64,000 bases of DNA from Symbiodinium natans (taxonomy: Eukaryota > Sar > Dinophyceae > Suessiales > Symbiodiniaceae): the NCBI GenBank assembly GCA_905221605.1, contig CAJNDS010002607.1, positions 180,001 through 244,000 on the forward strand, read 5' to 3'. The notes beneath the pieces are model-generated. The model was given only the letters and a program-made list of their open reading frames with translations. It was not told the origin of the DNA and did not search any database. Each line of letters starts with the position of its first letter. Position 1 is the stretch's first letter. The translations under genes were made by a program, and so were the position numbers. Below are positions 11,960 to 22,286 of this stretch, piece by piece.

Positions 11960-13415
11960 AAATTGTGTAAATCCTGAAAGGGGGGGCTTTAATTTATTTG
12001 AAGCGGGTGGGAGAATTGAATAGTTAAAATAATGAAAATAATTAACTAGATTAGTTAATTAATCTAATTAAGCTATTTAAATGAATGAGAATACTCTAAA
12101 TCCTGAAAGGCCGGAGGGGGGGGGGGGCAGCTCCTTCCTTCTGAGGGGGTTTCAATACTTTAAATCTTTAAATATGAAGCCCCTATTGAAACATGAAGGC
12201 CCCCATCAGATTTAAATTATCTCTTCTTTTTTTACGTTCCCTTCGCGGGAGGGGGCCAGGCCCCGCCCCCCCATCAGGATTTATTAAACTATTTAAAATA
12301 TTAGAAATATTGAGTTTTTTAAATGATTTAATTAAACAATCTCCCCGAATTACATAATTTGAGTATGAAGGTCTCTATTTATATATGAAGGCCCCTCCAT
12401 ATTTACTTTATCTAATTCTCTTCCCCGAATTAAGTAATGTAAACATGAAGGCCCCTCCACATTCAAATTCTTGACTTTGGGGGAGGGGGGGGAGACTTAA
12501 ATAATTAAAATCTAAATAGTTTGAATACATCAAATCCTAAGAAATGGAGGGGGGGTAGCTCCCCCCCTTCTGGCGGGAATGAAACAGCTAATCTTTTATA
12601 TGAAGATCCCTATTTAAATATGAAGGCCCCTTCAGATTTAAATGATTGAATTCCCCCGGTGGGAGGGGGCCAGAAAACATTAATGTAAATAAGCTAGATA
12701 ATTTAAATCCTGCAAGGGGGGAGGGCGGGGGGGGGGGGCTCTCTGCTTCTGAGGGGAGTCAGATAAGTTAAATAAGTAAAAATGAAGGCACCCTCAGATT
12801 TAAACTTCATTTAATTCCCCTGCTAGGCCCTCTTTCAGGATTTAATTGCCTAAAATAGTTTCTTTATATAATTTATGTAAATTATTCAATTCCCTCCCCG
12901 AATGAAGAAATGAAATATGAAGCCCCCTTCACATGAAATTGCATACACTTGGTGAATATTTAAACACGAGGGCCCCTATTTAAATATGAAGACCCTTCCA
13001 TATATACATTATTTAGTTCAGGGGGGAGAATTTATATTTTAAATAATCCAAATCTTGAAGTGGGGGGGGGCAGCTCCTGCCTTCTGGGGGGAAACAAAAA
13101 ATCACACAATTTACATATGAGGCCCCTATTTAAATCTGAAGGCCCCCCCCCCTCAGATTTAAATTTGTTCATTATTTAATTCTCTTCGCTGAGGAGGGGA
13201 CCGGGGCCCTTTTTCAGGATTTAAATTATGTAAATTCTTAAACTATCTATATATATATATATGTTTAAGTGGCATTTAAGTCCCTCCCGAATTCACTAAT
13301 TTAAATATTAAGGCCTAATTAAATATGAAGGCTCCTCTATTTCTTAAAATATTTAGATTGCTTAATTCTCCTCGCCGAATTACATAGTCTAAGTACGAAG
13401 GCCCCTATTTAAATA
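11960..13415. repeat. AT-rich island of diverged repeats with G/C-run modules
   Basis: A/T-rich DNA set with recurring modules: AAATCCTGAAAGG followed by a long G run and CAGCTCC-TTCTG (near 12104, 12535, 12706 and 13047), AATATGAAGGCCCC (many copies), CATCAGATTTAAATT, and TTCCCTCCCCGAATTA. Spacing is irregular (roughly 170-430 bp), so this is an old diverged array. Almost no open frames exist here on either strand, and base composition differs sharply from the rest of the window. Confidence 0.75.
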
Positions 13416-13473
13416 GCAGATTTTTGAGGCCATCAGATGATTTGATCTGTGACATGGAGAGGCAAATCTGCGA

Positions 13474-14121
13474 TTTCAAATCTGCGAATCTGCGTTTTCT
13501 CGGGAAAAACGCTGATTTCAAATCTGCGAATCTGCGTTTTTTCGGGAAAAACGCAGATTCGCAGATTTGCAGATTGGTTGGGGGCTACAAATCTGCAAAT
13601 CTGCGTTTTCTCGAGGAAACGCAGATTCGCAGATTTGCAGATTAACTGGTTGGGGCTACAAATCTGCGAATCTGCGTTTTCTCAAGGAAAACGCAGTTTT
13701 CAAATCTGCGAATCTGCATTTTCTCGAGGAAACGCAGATTCGCAGATTTGCAGATTGGCTTGGGGCAACAAATCTGCGAATCTGCGAATCTGCGTTTTCT
13801 TGAGGTTTCGCAGATTCGCAGATTTGCAGATTGGTTGGGACTACAGATCTGCGAATCTGCGTTTTCTCGAGAAAAACGCAGATTTCTAATCTGCGAATCT
13901 GCGTTTTCTCGAGAAAAACGCAGATTCGCAGATTTGCAGATAGGGGGCTGCAAATCTGCGAATCTGCGAATCTGCGTTTTCTCGAGAAAAACGCAGATTC
14001 GCAGATTTGCAGATTGGTTGGGGGCTACAAATCTGCAAATCTGCGTTTTCTCGAGGAAACGCAGATTCGCAGATTTGCAGATTAATTGGTTGGGGCTACA
14101 AATCTGCGAATCTGCGAATCG
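13474..14121. repeat. Tandem hairpin satellite, stem AATCTGCGAATCTGCG
   Basis: About ten inverted repeats in a row. Each has the arm AAATCTGCGAATCTGCG, a centre such as TTTTCTCGAGAAAA, and the complement CGCAGATTCGCAGATTT. They are separated by linkers like GATTGGTTGGGGGCTAC. The hairpin near 13519-13573 has perfect arms of about 22 bp around TCGGG. A block at about 13561-13680 is repeated almost exactly at 14001-14120 (offset 440 bp), so a higher-order duplication exists. Open frames through it are artefacts of the stop-poor motif. Confidence 0.95.
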
Positions 14122-14149
14122 GTGACCTGAGACGTGGGGTTTTGGGGGG

Positions 14150-14250
14150 GGGAAGATCTGAGACGTGGTTTTTTTTTTTTTTTTTTTGGGGGGGGGGGGG
14201 GGGGGTACCATATATATATATATATATATGCTCGCCACCCCCCCCCCCCC
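14150..14250. repeat. T19-G18 junction, AT microsatellite and C-run
   Basis: A 19-base T run (14169-14187) abuts an 18-base G run (14188-14205), then GTACC, a TA dinucleotide run and a C run. It resembles the G-run/AT/C-run structure at 10522-10567, and both are preceded by a GACGTGG or AACGTGG-GGTTTTGG word. Confidence 0.8.
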
Positions 14251-14319
14251 AAGATCTACGTTTACAGGTTTCCAGAACCCAAAAAAGGTCAAAAACGCCC
14301 ACATCAGGATGCCAAGAAG

Positions 14320-14652
14320 CCCAAACCAAAAAAAAACAAAACCAAAAAAAACATTATTCTGAGAGTCTTGGACAGGTGAAACCAAAACAACCCAAACAAA
14401 AAAATAAAATCAATAAAGTCAAAAAAAAACAAAACAAACAAACAAAAAGAACATTATTTTCGAACTCTTTACGACACGGGGCAATGATTCCCTTTGTCCA
14501 AGAGTCTCGGAACTTTTTTTTATAATTGTTTTTTGGCTTTGGTTTTTTTGGTTTGGGGGTTATTGGTTTTCTTGGGGGTTTTTTTTGGTTTCCAAGAATC
14601 TCAGAAAAATTGTTGTTTTGGTCCTTTTGGTTTTGTTTTTTTTGGTTTGTGG
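14320..14652. repeat. A-rich x2 / T-rich x2 head-to-head palindrome
   Basis: Two A-rich units (14320-14372 and about 14395-14475, each with AACATTATT and an AGTCTTGG-like word) face two T-rich units (14497-14557 and 14591-14652, each starting TCCAAGA-TCTC-GAA and rich in GGTTTTTTT). The T-rich units are approximate reverse complements of the A-rich ones. Strand composition flips near 14486. Confidence 0.7.
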
Positions 14653-15427
14653 GTTTTTGGTTTGTCTGATTTTGTGTTTCTCTTGTAGAGAAATAGCACG
14701 TGCCCAAAACCTAGAAAAAACACTGTGCTTTTTCAGACGCGAAGTGCCTGTACTAGCAAATATTGAACTAATACTGTACGAAAGAGGCCGAGTGAACTAT
14801 CCTAGTTTTTGTTCACTCATAGAATATCTATTGCAAAATGTAGCGATTGTGCTCGGCAATCTGCAATTTTGGAGACAAGATGCTTTTTTGAAAAGCAATT
14901 CGTTCTGTTTCTAGAGAAGCAGTGCTTGTCCCAAGCCCAGGGAAATACTCTTCTAAGCACATAGTGCGGCAAAAAGTACTGAATTACGAACTCTTAAACA
15001 GAATAGTGTACTAGATTTGACTTTAAGACAAGCAGTCCTCACATAGCGATGAAGCACTGCTCGGGCAGCAATTAAATACCACTGTACAGATTATATTCTG
15101 TCTCAAGTGCACAATACGCATAGACAATTTGCCTCGTGAAGATCATAGTACTCGGAATTCCAAATCCTAAAGCCTTGGGAGAATCTCTGGCGAAGTTTGG
15201 GCTTTTGGTTTTCAGGTGTTTCGGCACAAATAATGCAATTTTCCTAAGCAACGCTTTTTCCAAGCAAAATGTTGATTAAATAGGCAAATTAAATACTAGT
15301 AAAACACCTGGTACATCTTTAAAAGCACACCAATGCAATATTCATTGCATAGAAATTCGATACTAAGTACATACTGGTTTTGTCGAATCAGTGTGAATTC
15401 CTATTTTCAGCTTGCTTGGAGTGAGCA
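14653..15427. other. Gene-free AT-leaning stretch before the pseudogene
   Basis: No supported gene. The frame at 14585-14914 begins inside the T-rich repeat and its unique part shows no motif. This interval could hold the 5' flank of the decayed gene, but no promoter element is recognised. Confidence 0.35.
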
Positions 15428-15547
15428 ATGAAGGACAGCTATTGGGACACATGCCGCAAGCCGCCCGACAAGCAAGGCTTGGAGTGCCCATGACGCTCCA
15501 GAACTTGAAGACCTACCAAGAGTTGCTTTCAGCGAAAGGGTGTTCAG

Positions 15548-15590
15548 GTAAGCAGCTAGCAGCTTGCTTTCAAACTTCTGCCCGCCTCAG
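15548..15590 (+). other. Putative short intron 1 of the pseudogene
   Basis: A GTAAGC donor-like site follows SAKGCSG at 15548, and a pyrimidine-rich stretch ends in CCTCAG at 15590. Coding-like sequence resumes with REAEYRRH-type residues (ESGQEAEYRRHTAGVG). Joining needs a one-base adjustment, so either the boundary or the frame has drifted. Confidence 0.4.
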
Positions 15591-16635
15591 AAGTCCAGAC
15601 GCGAATCTGGGCAGGAAGCCGAGTACCGACGCCACACCGCCGGCGTCGGTGCTTTGAGCAAGAAGCACTTCTTGCTCACCGGATGGCGTGGTGATGGTGG
15701 TGCTCGCCTGGATCGTTACAAATCCGCTTCCCTGAGCTTCACTCACGACTCGCAGCACACCTTCAAGATCCAGTGGCTGACTTGGCAGGAAACTGAGGCC
15801 AAATATGAGGCACTCTCCCGTATCAGAAAGGGTACTCTTCGATATCGCAAAAGCCCGAGCGACAAGGACATTTTGGATCGACGTGAAGCGCAAGAAGAAG
15901 GCTGGGCAAAGTGACGTCGCTACAATGGACAAGATCGCCCCCGACGACCTCCAGGCTGAGGACTTCGACATGAGTGGCTTGGACATCCGCGCCATGGATG
16001 TGGATGAAGACGTCAAGACTCTGATCATAGAGCAGCAGCAGAAGAATGCAGGGTCGTCGGACTCCTCCGACTCAGACTCAGGACAAAACCGAGATCTTAG
16101 GGGGGAAATCCAAGAAAAGGAAGAGCTCAGCAAGCAAGACCAACAGCAGTGCCAAAGAAGATGAACGCGGGGTAAAGCTTTCTCAGCTGGAGGGTGGCAA
16201 GTCGGAGTATCGCAAGAAGCTCGAGGCCTTCAAAGAAGGCTGCGATAAAGATGAGAAGTTCCACAAAGCTGTGCTCACCTGCTTGCCGAAGGGTGTAGAT
16301 GTGGATGCGAAGAAGTTCGTCTAGGCAGCCCTCAATGAACTGCAGACGGCCCTGAAACTCATCGAGGCTGCCCTCAAGAATCTCACAGCCCCCCCGACGT
16401 CAAGAAAGCCTTGTTGGCTGGCTCGGGCGCCCTCAAGAGGCAATGAGCCAAACAACATCCACCGAGACCTGATGAAATATCTTTTTCGTGGCAAGATGAT
16501 GTCACCGAGCCTGCACTACATCAGCACACCTTGGGTGGTGAGGGAAACCTCTGGTGTGCGAAGGTGACCAAAGACGAGAACATACCAATCATGCTGCCGC
16601 ATGAGTGGGTACAGTCCCTTCAAGAGATGCTAATT

Positions 16636-16856
16636 GCAGATCAGTAGGTTTTCTTTGGGGAGAATTGTATGAGTATATCATTGTTGCCTCTTGCTTTGCC
16701 AGTAATAGCCTACAAACACCCTTTAGTGAAAACATGGTCGGGAAATTGCTGGATATATGGATGTCGAGCCAAGTATTGTGATGTTGAGGCTTTTGTTATG
16801 TACACTGAACACATGTAATTAACGCTTTTGCTTTTGTCATGTTTTTTGTGTCGCAG
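16636..16856 (+). other. Putative intron 2 of the pseudogene (GC-AG)
   Basis: Coding-like sequence HEWVQSLQEMLI runs to 16635. It resumes at 16857 as NFEEWPLGELYCF after a T-rich stretch ending in TCGCAG. The best in-phase donor is GCAGAT at 16636; the only GT nearby (16649) would leave a TAG in the exon. GC donors are common in dinoflagellate introns. Confidence 0.5.
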
Positions 16857-17512
16857 AATTTTGAGGAGTGGCCACTTGGAGAGCTTTACTGCTTCAGCTG
16901 AAGACTTGAAGAAGTTCTGGGCACAACAGTGCTGGGATAGCAACCCCCAATTCCAACCAGACAAAGACTTCTGGAATTCACTGGATTGGGAGAGTTGCCA
17001 ATACCATGGGTTTTGCACGGGGACGCAGCCCCATACAGTGAGGTGGACTCCATGCCTGTTGTCAGTTTCAGGTGTATGATTACTTCTAGAAAGGTGGCCG
17101 CTTTTCTGCTGTCGGCCTCGGTTCCAAAACAAGACAGTACCAGGGACACGTGGACCAACCTCTGGGATGCAATCGTCAGATTCCTTTGTGAGCCTTGCGA
17201 AAGGCAGATCTGGCAAGAACACGTTGAGAAAAGGTGTCCTGATGTGCATTGCAGGAGACCTTGAATGGTTTAACCAGGAATTCGGCTGGCCAACAGCTTC
17301 CTCAAATTTTCCGTGTCCGTTTTGTCGTGCCGACAACATGTTCGACTTGGATTTAGCTCACAGGCCTTTTACAGATTTTCGTCCCACTGCCAAGTGGAGG
17401 GAGTGCACTTTGTGATCCGGACGAGACAGAGATGAAGCCACATGCTCTGTGGCGAGCGCTTGGTGTATCTTTCTGCACCTGCAAATTGGACCTGCATATG
17501 GCCGATTTGGGG

Positions 17513-17648
17513 CAGCTGCATTTGTATTCAGAAATGGTTTGTATACAGGGGTTTAGGCCTAATATTTGTTACAAAGCTTGAGGTTGCAGGATCTGTCCCA
17601 AACTTTTGCTCATTTTTTTGGCACCCCCCCACCCCCCCCCCCGCCGAG
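17513..17648 (+). other. Putative intron 3 of the pseudogene
   Basis: The conserved segment LHMADLG stops at 17512 and VSCHIYGNLLND starts at 17649. Removing 136 bp joins them in frame into DLGVSCHIYGN. The insert has a C-rich tract (about 17622-17645) before GCCGAG. The junction is ambiguous by one base because G is shared: donor GCAGCT, or CAGCTG after GGG. Confidence 0.6.
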
Positions 17649-18284
17649 GTAAGTTGCCACATATACGGCAACCTCTTGAACGACATCATCGTGGAAGAGC
17701 TCCCAGGGTCGTGGGAGCCCTCACTGGTTGCCTTGAACAAACAAATTGCCCAGATCTCAGCAGAGATTGGTTTGCCAGCAAGCAAAAGGATTCCCAAACT
17801 CATCAAGAGTGACATTCAAACTCCTAAAGGCTACCAAGCTTTACAGCGAAAGCAAGAAGGGCAAACACAGGCTGGCATTGTGCCAGGCTGCCGAGAGATT
17901 TTACAATATATGTGATCTCCCAGACTGGGTGTATGATGACAGCACAAGTACAAAGCTGAGAAAGAGCATCGAGGGTATGCTTTCACACTACAGCTGGCTG
18001 GCCAAGAATGCCATGGATGCTGGGGTCATGCAGTACTCCGTTGTTCAGAAGCACCATCTCCTTGCACACTATGTTGCCATATGTACATACATGGCACCTC
18101 GGACTTGCTGGTGTTATGGCCCTAGAGTTTTATGGGCATCGTCAAAAAGATAGCAGCTTCAAGCTGTCGAGGTAGCAGCTCGCACTTGGTGGCCAAAAAG
18201 GTCCTGCAAAAATTTTCTATAGCCAATCAGCTACTGTTGAAGAACTGGCTGGTTGTGGATGAGCCTGGTGAGGACGCTGCGTGA

Positions 18285-18530
18285 AACACCCCGGAGAAAA
18301 AAGACGTCCAGTGCACTCCAAATTTTGAGGTTTGAAAATGTCTGGCAAGACAACATCGCTGGAAACATTAGGCATGCACACAGAGATCACACAGGCACAA
18401 TGTTGGGGAATTGACTGGAAAGTCACAAACATATGCAGATATGCACACACTCCAGTAATTGTAACTAGACGTCATGAATCAGTGTATGTACATCTGTAAA
18501 TACATATATTCATATTCAGATATAAACAGA
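18285..18530. other. 3' flank of the pseudogene
   Basis: No gene. The sequence becomes A/T-rich and grades into the TA/TATC tract. No clear AATAAA signal or terminal repeat is recognised. Confidence 0.4.
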
Positions 18531-18772
18531 TATATCATATATATATACATATATGATATGATATGTCTATTTATATCTGTATGTATATATATGTGTGTGT
18601 GATATATCTATCTATCTATCTATCTATCTATATATATATATATCTGATAAATCTATATCTATATCAAAATTTATATCTATATGTAATATATATATATATA
18701 TAATATTATATTCTAATTCTAATGTGTATATATATGTATGGATATATATATATATATATACTGTGTGTATAC
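18531..18772. repeat. TA / CTAT compound microsatellite
   Basis: Runs of ATAT, CTAT (about six units near 18607-18630), TATATC and TA, interrupted by short unique words. Open frames here are Ile/Tyr-rich artefacts. Confidence 0.9.
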
Positions 18773-21455
18773 CCAAAAGTAAGAGTTCCCTACTCTTCGC
18801 ATGATTTTTCTATTATTCCTCTATTGATTTTCAACACGATCGATTCTAGCCCATTCTCTTGATTCCTCTATTGATTCTGGATTTCTTTCGCTCTCCGCTT
18901 GAAAAAACCAACGGCGCTTGAAAAAAAACAATCTTGGATCCTTCGGGTACGGAAGCTTCTTGAGCCGACAGAGGCAAAACATTGCCGAGGTACGGGGAGA
19001 CGGTGTATCCCCTGTGGGACGCCCACACACTCCCCGTCTACGCAGCCTGTGGACAGGTCGTCCGAGAACTGCAGTCTGCTGCAAAACCATGCTCTTGCTT
19101 TGCATTGTTGTCCCGTCACATGCGTTCAACGGTTGAGGAGGATCAATCACAAGGAGCACCTACTGCTGCTTGGTGTTGCGAACGTGGGACCTGCAGTAGG
19201 CTTCACAATCCACCTGCTCTTGGGCCCCTGAGCAAGCAAGAGAGTACATCTGGGAAACAGATTCTTTCTAAATTGCAGCAGAAGATGCAGTCCTCTGCGG
19301 CGAAAAGTGGCCTCCAGCCACAGTCCAATAAGCAAACGTCGCTGAATGACAGCGGCTCGGAGCGAATTCCTTCAGAAGTCCTCCGTTTGTACCTCTGTCG
19401 GACACTCTAGGTGTTTGTTTGTTGGGTCTAGGGTTGACGACATGTCTTAGAGCGTTATGGAGTTATTTTGGCGCTTGCAGGATACGGTGGATGGTACCAC
19501 AAAACTCCAGGCAAGGCTTCAGCATTCACAGCCAGGGTGGGTTGGGGGAGGGTTCGAGGTTTGCTTCTCAGGCGTATCAGCTGGAAATGTTTAGGAAAGA
19601 GTAGCCTGCTTGAAGGTTGTCGCGCTTTATTTCGTGATTGAAGTTCGTGGGGGAAATTTGGGAAATTGTACAGGCATGGCATATGACCTGAAGGATTTCT
19701 TTGCGCTGCTGTGATGTTACATCCCCGTTGTTGATGCGGAGTGCGTCACATGTCGCGCAAAAGGTGGGCCCGTCGGGTCGTTCCCTAAGCTTGACCCCAA
19801 ACATGTTCTGTTGTAAACCCTGTGTGGCCAGTGTTGGGGTCAGGGGCTTTAGATGTTTCGGACATGGAGTCAGGATTAAGGCTGTAGAAAACGAAGCCCG
19901 CTCCCCATTCCGAACCCGAATCCTCGATCGATACTGCTGGTGTCAAAGTGCCTGTTGCCCGTCCTCCATGGTGATGCCGTACACGGCAAGGCTCAGGGAT
20001 CGGGTCGGGGGTGTGTCTGTGTCGACCCCGCCGAGACTGATGATGCTGCTGTGCTCAGATGGCCGCTCCTGGAGGCTGGGAGGGTCACAGGAAGTTTGGG
20101 GCTTTAGGGTGCAGGGCCCAAGCCTAAACGCCACCTTAGGTGGCCCGAAGCCCTACCTAAGTTACTTCAACAAACCCGAGACTTCTTGGAGGTTACTGCG
20201 AGACAAGGGGAAACAGCTTTCCTCAACACTATGCTCCTCCTACCTCCCTGAGCAATGCTTTGAATCAAGCAACATGCTCGTGTTTTGTGGTTATCCTTGC
20301 GCAAATTAGCCCCTGGCGCCGAACCTTGAACTCAACACCCTGATACCCGGCAAAGTAGCAGGAACTGTACGAGTCTTGGGAGAAGAGGGATTTTCGGGGG
20401 TGCGAATTAGGAATCAGATCGCTTACGAGAAACTTTGCTTTTGCGCGCAGCCCCCAGAGATGCCAGCTGTTTGGGCCAAAGTGGGTTTTGAACCAAACGC
20501 CCACTTTCCTAAACCATGGTGCGATCACTTATTTTGCATCAACGAAAATGCATTCTCACAGTTCATTCTTGCTACCATACCGGTAACTTTAAGTGCAGAA
20601 CGCGCGTGCATAAGTCAACAGACCATCCAAGAAACGGCAAGAAACGAGTTAGCCTCGTCAATCCTTGCTTCCAAGCTCTGCCCTCCTTCTTCTCCCCGTG
20701 ACCCAAGATCGGACACACTCTTGCTTACGAGCTTGTGCTTGTGCCCTTCCCGTCTGAAACAGATCTGATGCAACAGGCTGATGTCACAAGCAACTCTGAG
20801 GCAAGCTGCACTGTGTGTCCCTGAAAGAATCAAAACGGGCGACGTGCGGGATGATGCGGGATGATTCGCAAAAAGAACGCTTTGATGCAGTAACTCAGCT
20901 GTATAGATGCACGAAGGCTGATACTCGGATGCGGACATATTGTCTTTCTGAACGGTCTTAGGACTTAGGGCCGGGTTTCGAATTTCGCAATTTTGGGTTT
21001 GCACGGTGGGTGGATCCAGGGCATATCACGCGTCCAAAAGCCCGCAGTTTGCCTGTACTTACTGTAGATCTTTTGGGGGGGGCGTTCATTCCTTCAGTTA
21101 TTCTGCCACTCACATTCTAACCGCACGAACCCACTTTCTCCATTCAGGTTGTTGCATGCTCTTGTCGTTCAAGTCGTTCTTTCTCTCCTCTGAGCAGCAT
21201 GAACTTTGCTCACCAACGTGCTACGCTACTGCTACACACTGCTACTTGAGACGTGATACAAGGTCACTTTTTTGCAAGTGAAAAGGAAACGAGGAAAACG
21301 CATCCCGCAGAGGCCCGAAACCAAGGGCTTGGATTTGTGTTCCTCATATTTTTCCTGTTCTTTTCCTTATTTTTTTCCGCTTTCTTGTCGGGGACCTCTT
21401 GGCTTCCCCCCTCTCTAGGAGAAAGCTACATTCCCTTAAGATTTTCATAGGATTC
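18773..21455. other. Gene-poor region with one protein-like frame
   Basis: No gene can be named. The plus frame 18982-19410 (142 codons) contains KQESTSGKQILSKLQQKMQS and a Ser/Gln-rich tail. It reads like a disordered protein segment, but two other plus frames and a minus frame overlap it. Short telomere-like words occur near 19430, 20100 and 20960. Confidence 0.3.
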
Positions 21456-22275
21456 ATACTACTTTTCGTAGGATGTACCATTATCTAAGGATGGATTGCA
21501 ACAAGGTTCATAGGTCTTTAAGCACGCTTTGCACGGCTTAAATAAAGCGGGGGGGCGGGGGTTGGGGCGGGGGCGCAACCCCCCCCCCCCCATTTGATTC
21601 ATGTTTTTTTCGGTTCGTTTTCTTGGTTTTTCGATGGGTTTCAGCCAGTTTCCTAGGCTTTGAAGCACGGGGTTGGGCAGCCCCCCCCCCCCCCCTTTTT
21701 GCAACCACAATGCTCACATGATGGGTTTCAAGCAGAGCTTTGAAGCACGCTTTGCACGGCTTAAAAGAAGCGGGGTGGGGGGGGGGGGGGGTTGGGGCCC
21801 CCATTTGCAACCACAATGCTCACACGACGGGCTTCAACAAGATTTTTAGGAATTGAAGCACACCTAGCACGGCTTACCAAAAACGGGGGGTTCGGGTTGG
21901 CCCTATTTGCAAACAAAATGCTCACCCTTCAGCACGTTTCTTAGGCTTTGAAGCATGCTTTGCAAGGCTTATAAAGAAAAAAAGAGCGTGGGGTTGGGGC
22001 AGGGAGAACCCCCCCCCCCATGCTGACACGCCGGGTTTCAGCAAGATTCATAGGCTTTGAAGCACGCTTTGCACGGCTTAAAACAAACGGGCGGTTGGGG
22101 AAGATTCATAGGCTTTGAAGCACGCCTTGCACGGCTTAAAAGAAAAGCAGGGGGGTTGGGGGGGGGGTGCAAACAATGCTCACATGATGGGTTTCAACTA
22201 GTTTCTTAGGCTTTGAAGCACGCTTTGCACGGCTTAAAAGAAGCGCCGGGGGGGAGGGGGGCCCATTTGCAACAC
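21456..22275. repeat. Minisatellite of about 100 bp, seven diverged copies
   Basis: The core GAAGCACGCTTTGCACGGCT recurs near 21521, 21743, 21857, 21950, 22059, 22117 and 22215. Each copy is followed by a G run with GGTTGGGG, often then CCCATTTGCAACCACAATGC and TCACATGATGGGTTTCAAC. Copies differ in G/C-run length and in small deletions. Minus-strand frames through it are Ala/Ser/Lys-rich artefacts. Confidence 0.9.
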
Positions 22276-22286
22276 AATGCTCACAC

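Larger units (their letters stand above)
15428..18284 (+). pseudogene. Decayed multi-exon gene of a high-copy dinoflagellate transposase-like family
   Basis: Reading across frames gives one protein in order. N-terminal block (MKDSYWDTCRKPPDKQGLEC, then LKTYQELLSAKGCSG); a block with KKHFLLTGWRGDGG and FKIQWLTWQETEAKYEALSR; an acidic/basic linker (SSDSSDSDSG, then KKRK and many Lys/Glu); NNIHRDLMKYLFRGKMM; IMLPHEWVQSLQEM; SAEDLKKFWAQQCWDS; WVLHGDAAPYSEVDSMPVVS; MCIAGDLEWFNQEFGWPTA with CPFC; FTDFRPTAKWREC; LHMADLG joined to VSCHIYGNLLNDIIVEEL; HYSWLAKNAMDAGVMQYSVV and KHHLLAHYVA; FMGIVKKIAASSCRG, ending at TGA 18282-18284. About ten frameshifts and one TAG (16322) break it. Introns remain at three sites. 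From memory, the same block order recurs in hundreds of predicted dinoflagellate proteins; the exact transposase superfamily is not certain. Confidence 0.8.

Noticed and set aside
13474-14121. CRISPR-like array
   Set aside because: The repeats are palindromic but the intervals are repeats of each other, not unique spacers, and the context is eukaryotic.
13424-14385. Frames with repeated SANLRFL and ADSQICRLA peptides, up to 247 codons
   Set aside because: They are the hairpin satellite read in different frames, not a repeat protein; the same motif is open on both strands.
16710-17339. 209-codon minus-strand frame
   Set aside because: It is the antisense shadow of the decayed dinoflagellate-family gene, whose conserved blocks are on the plus strand.
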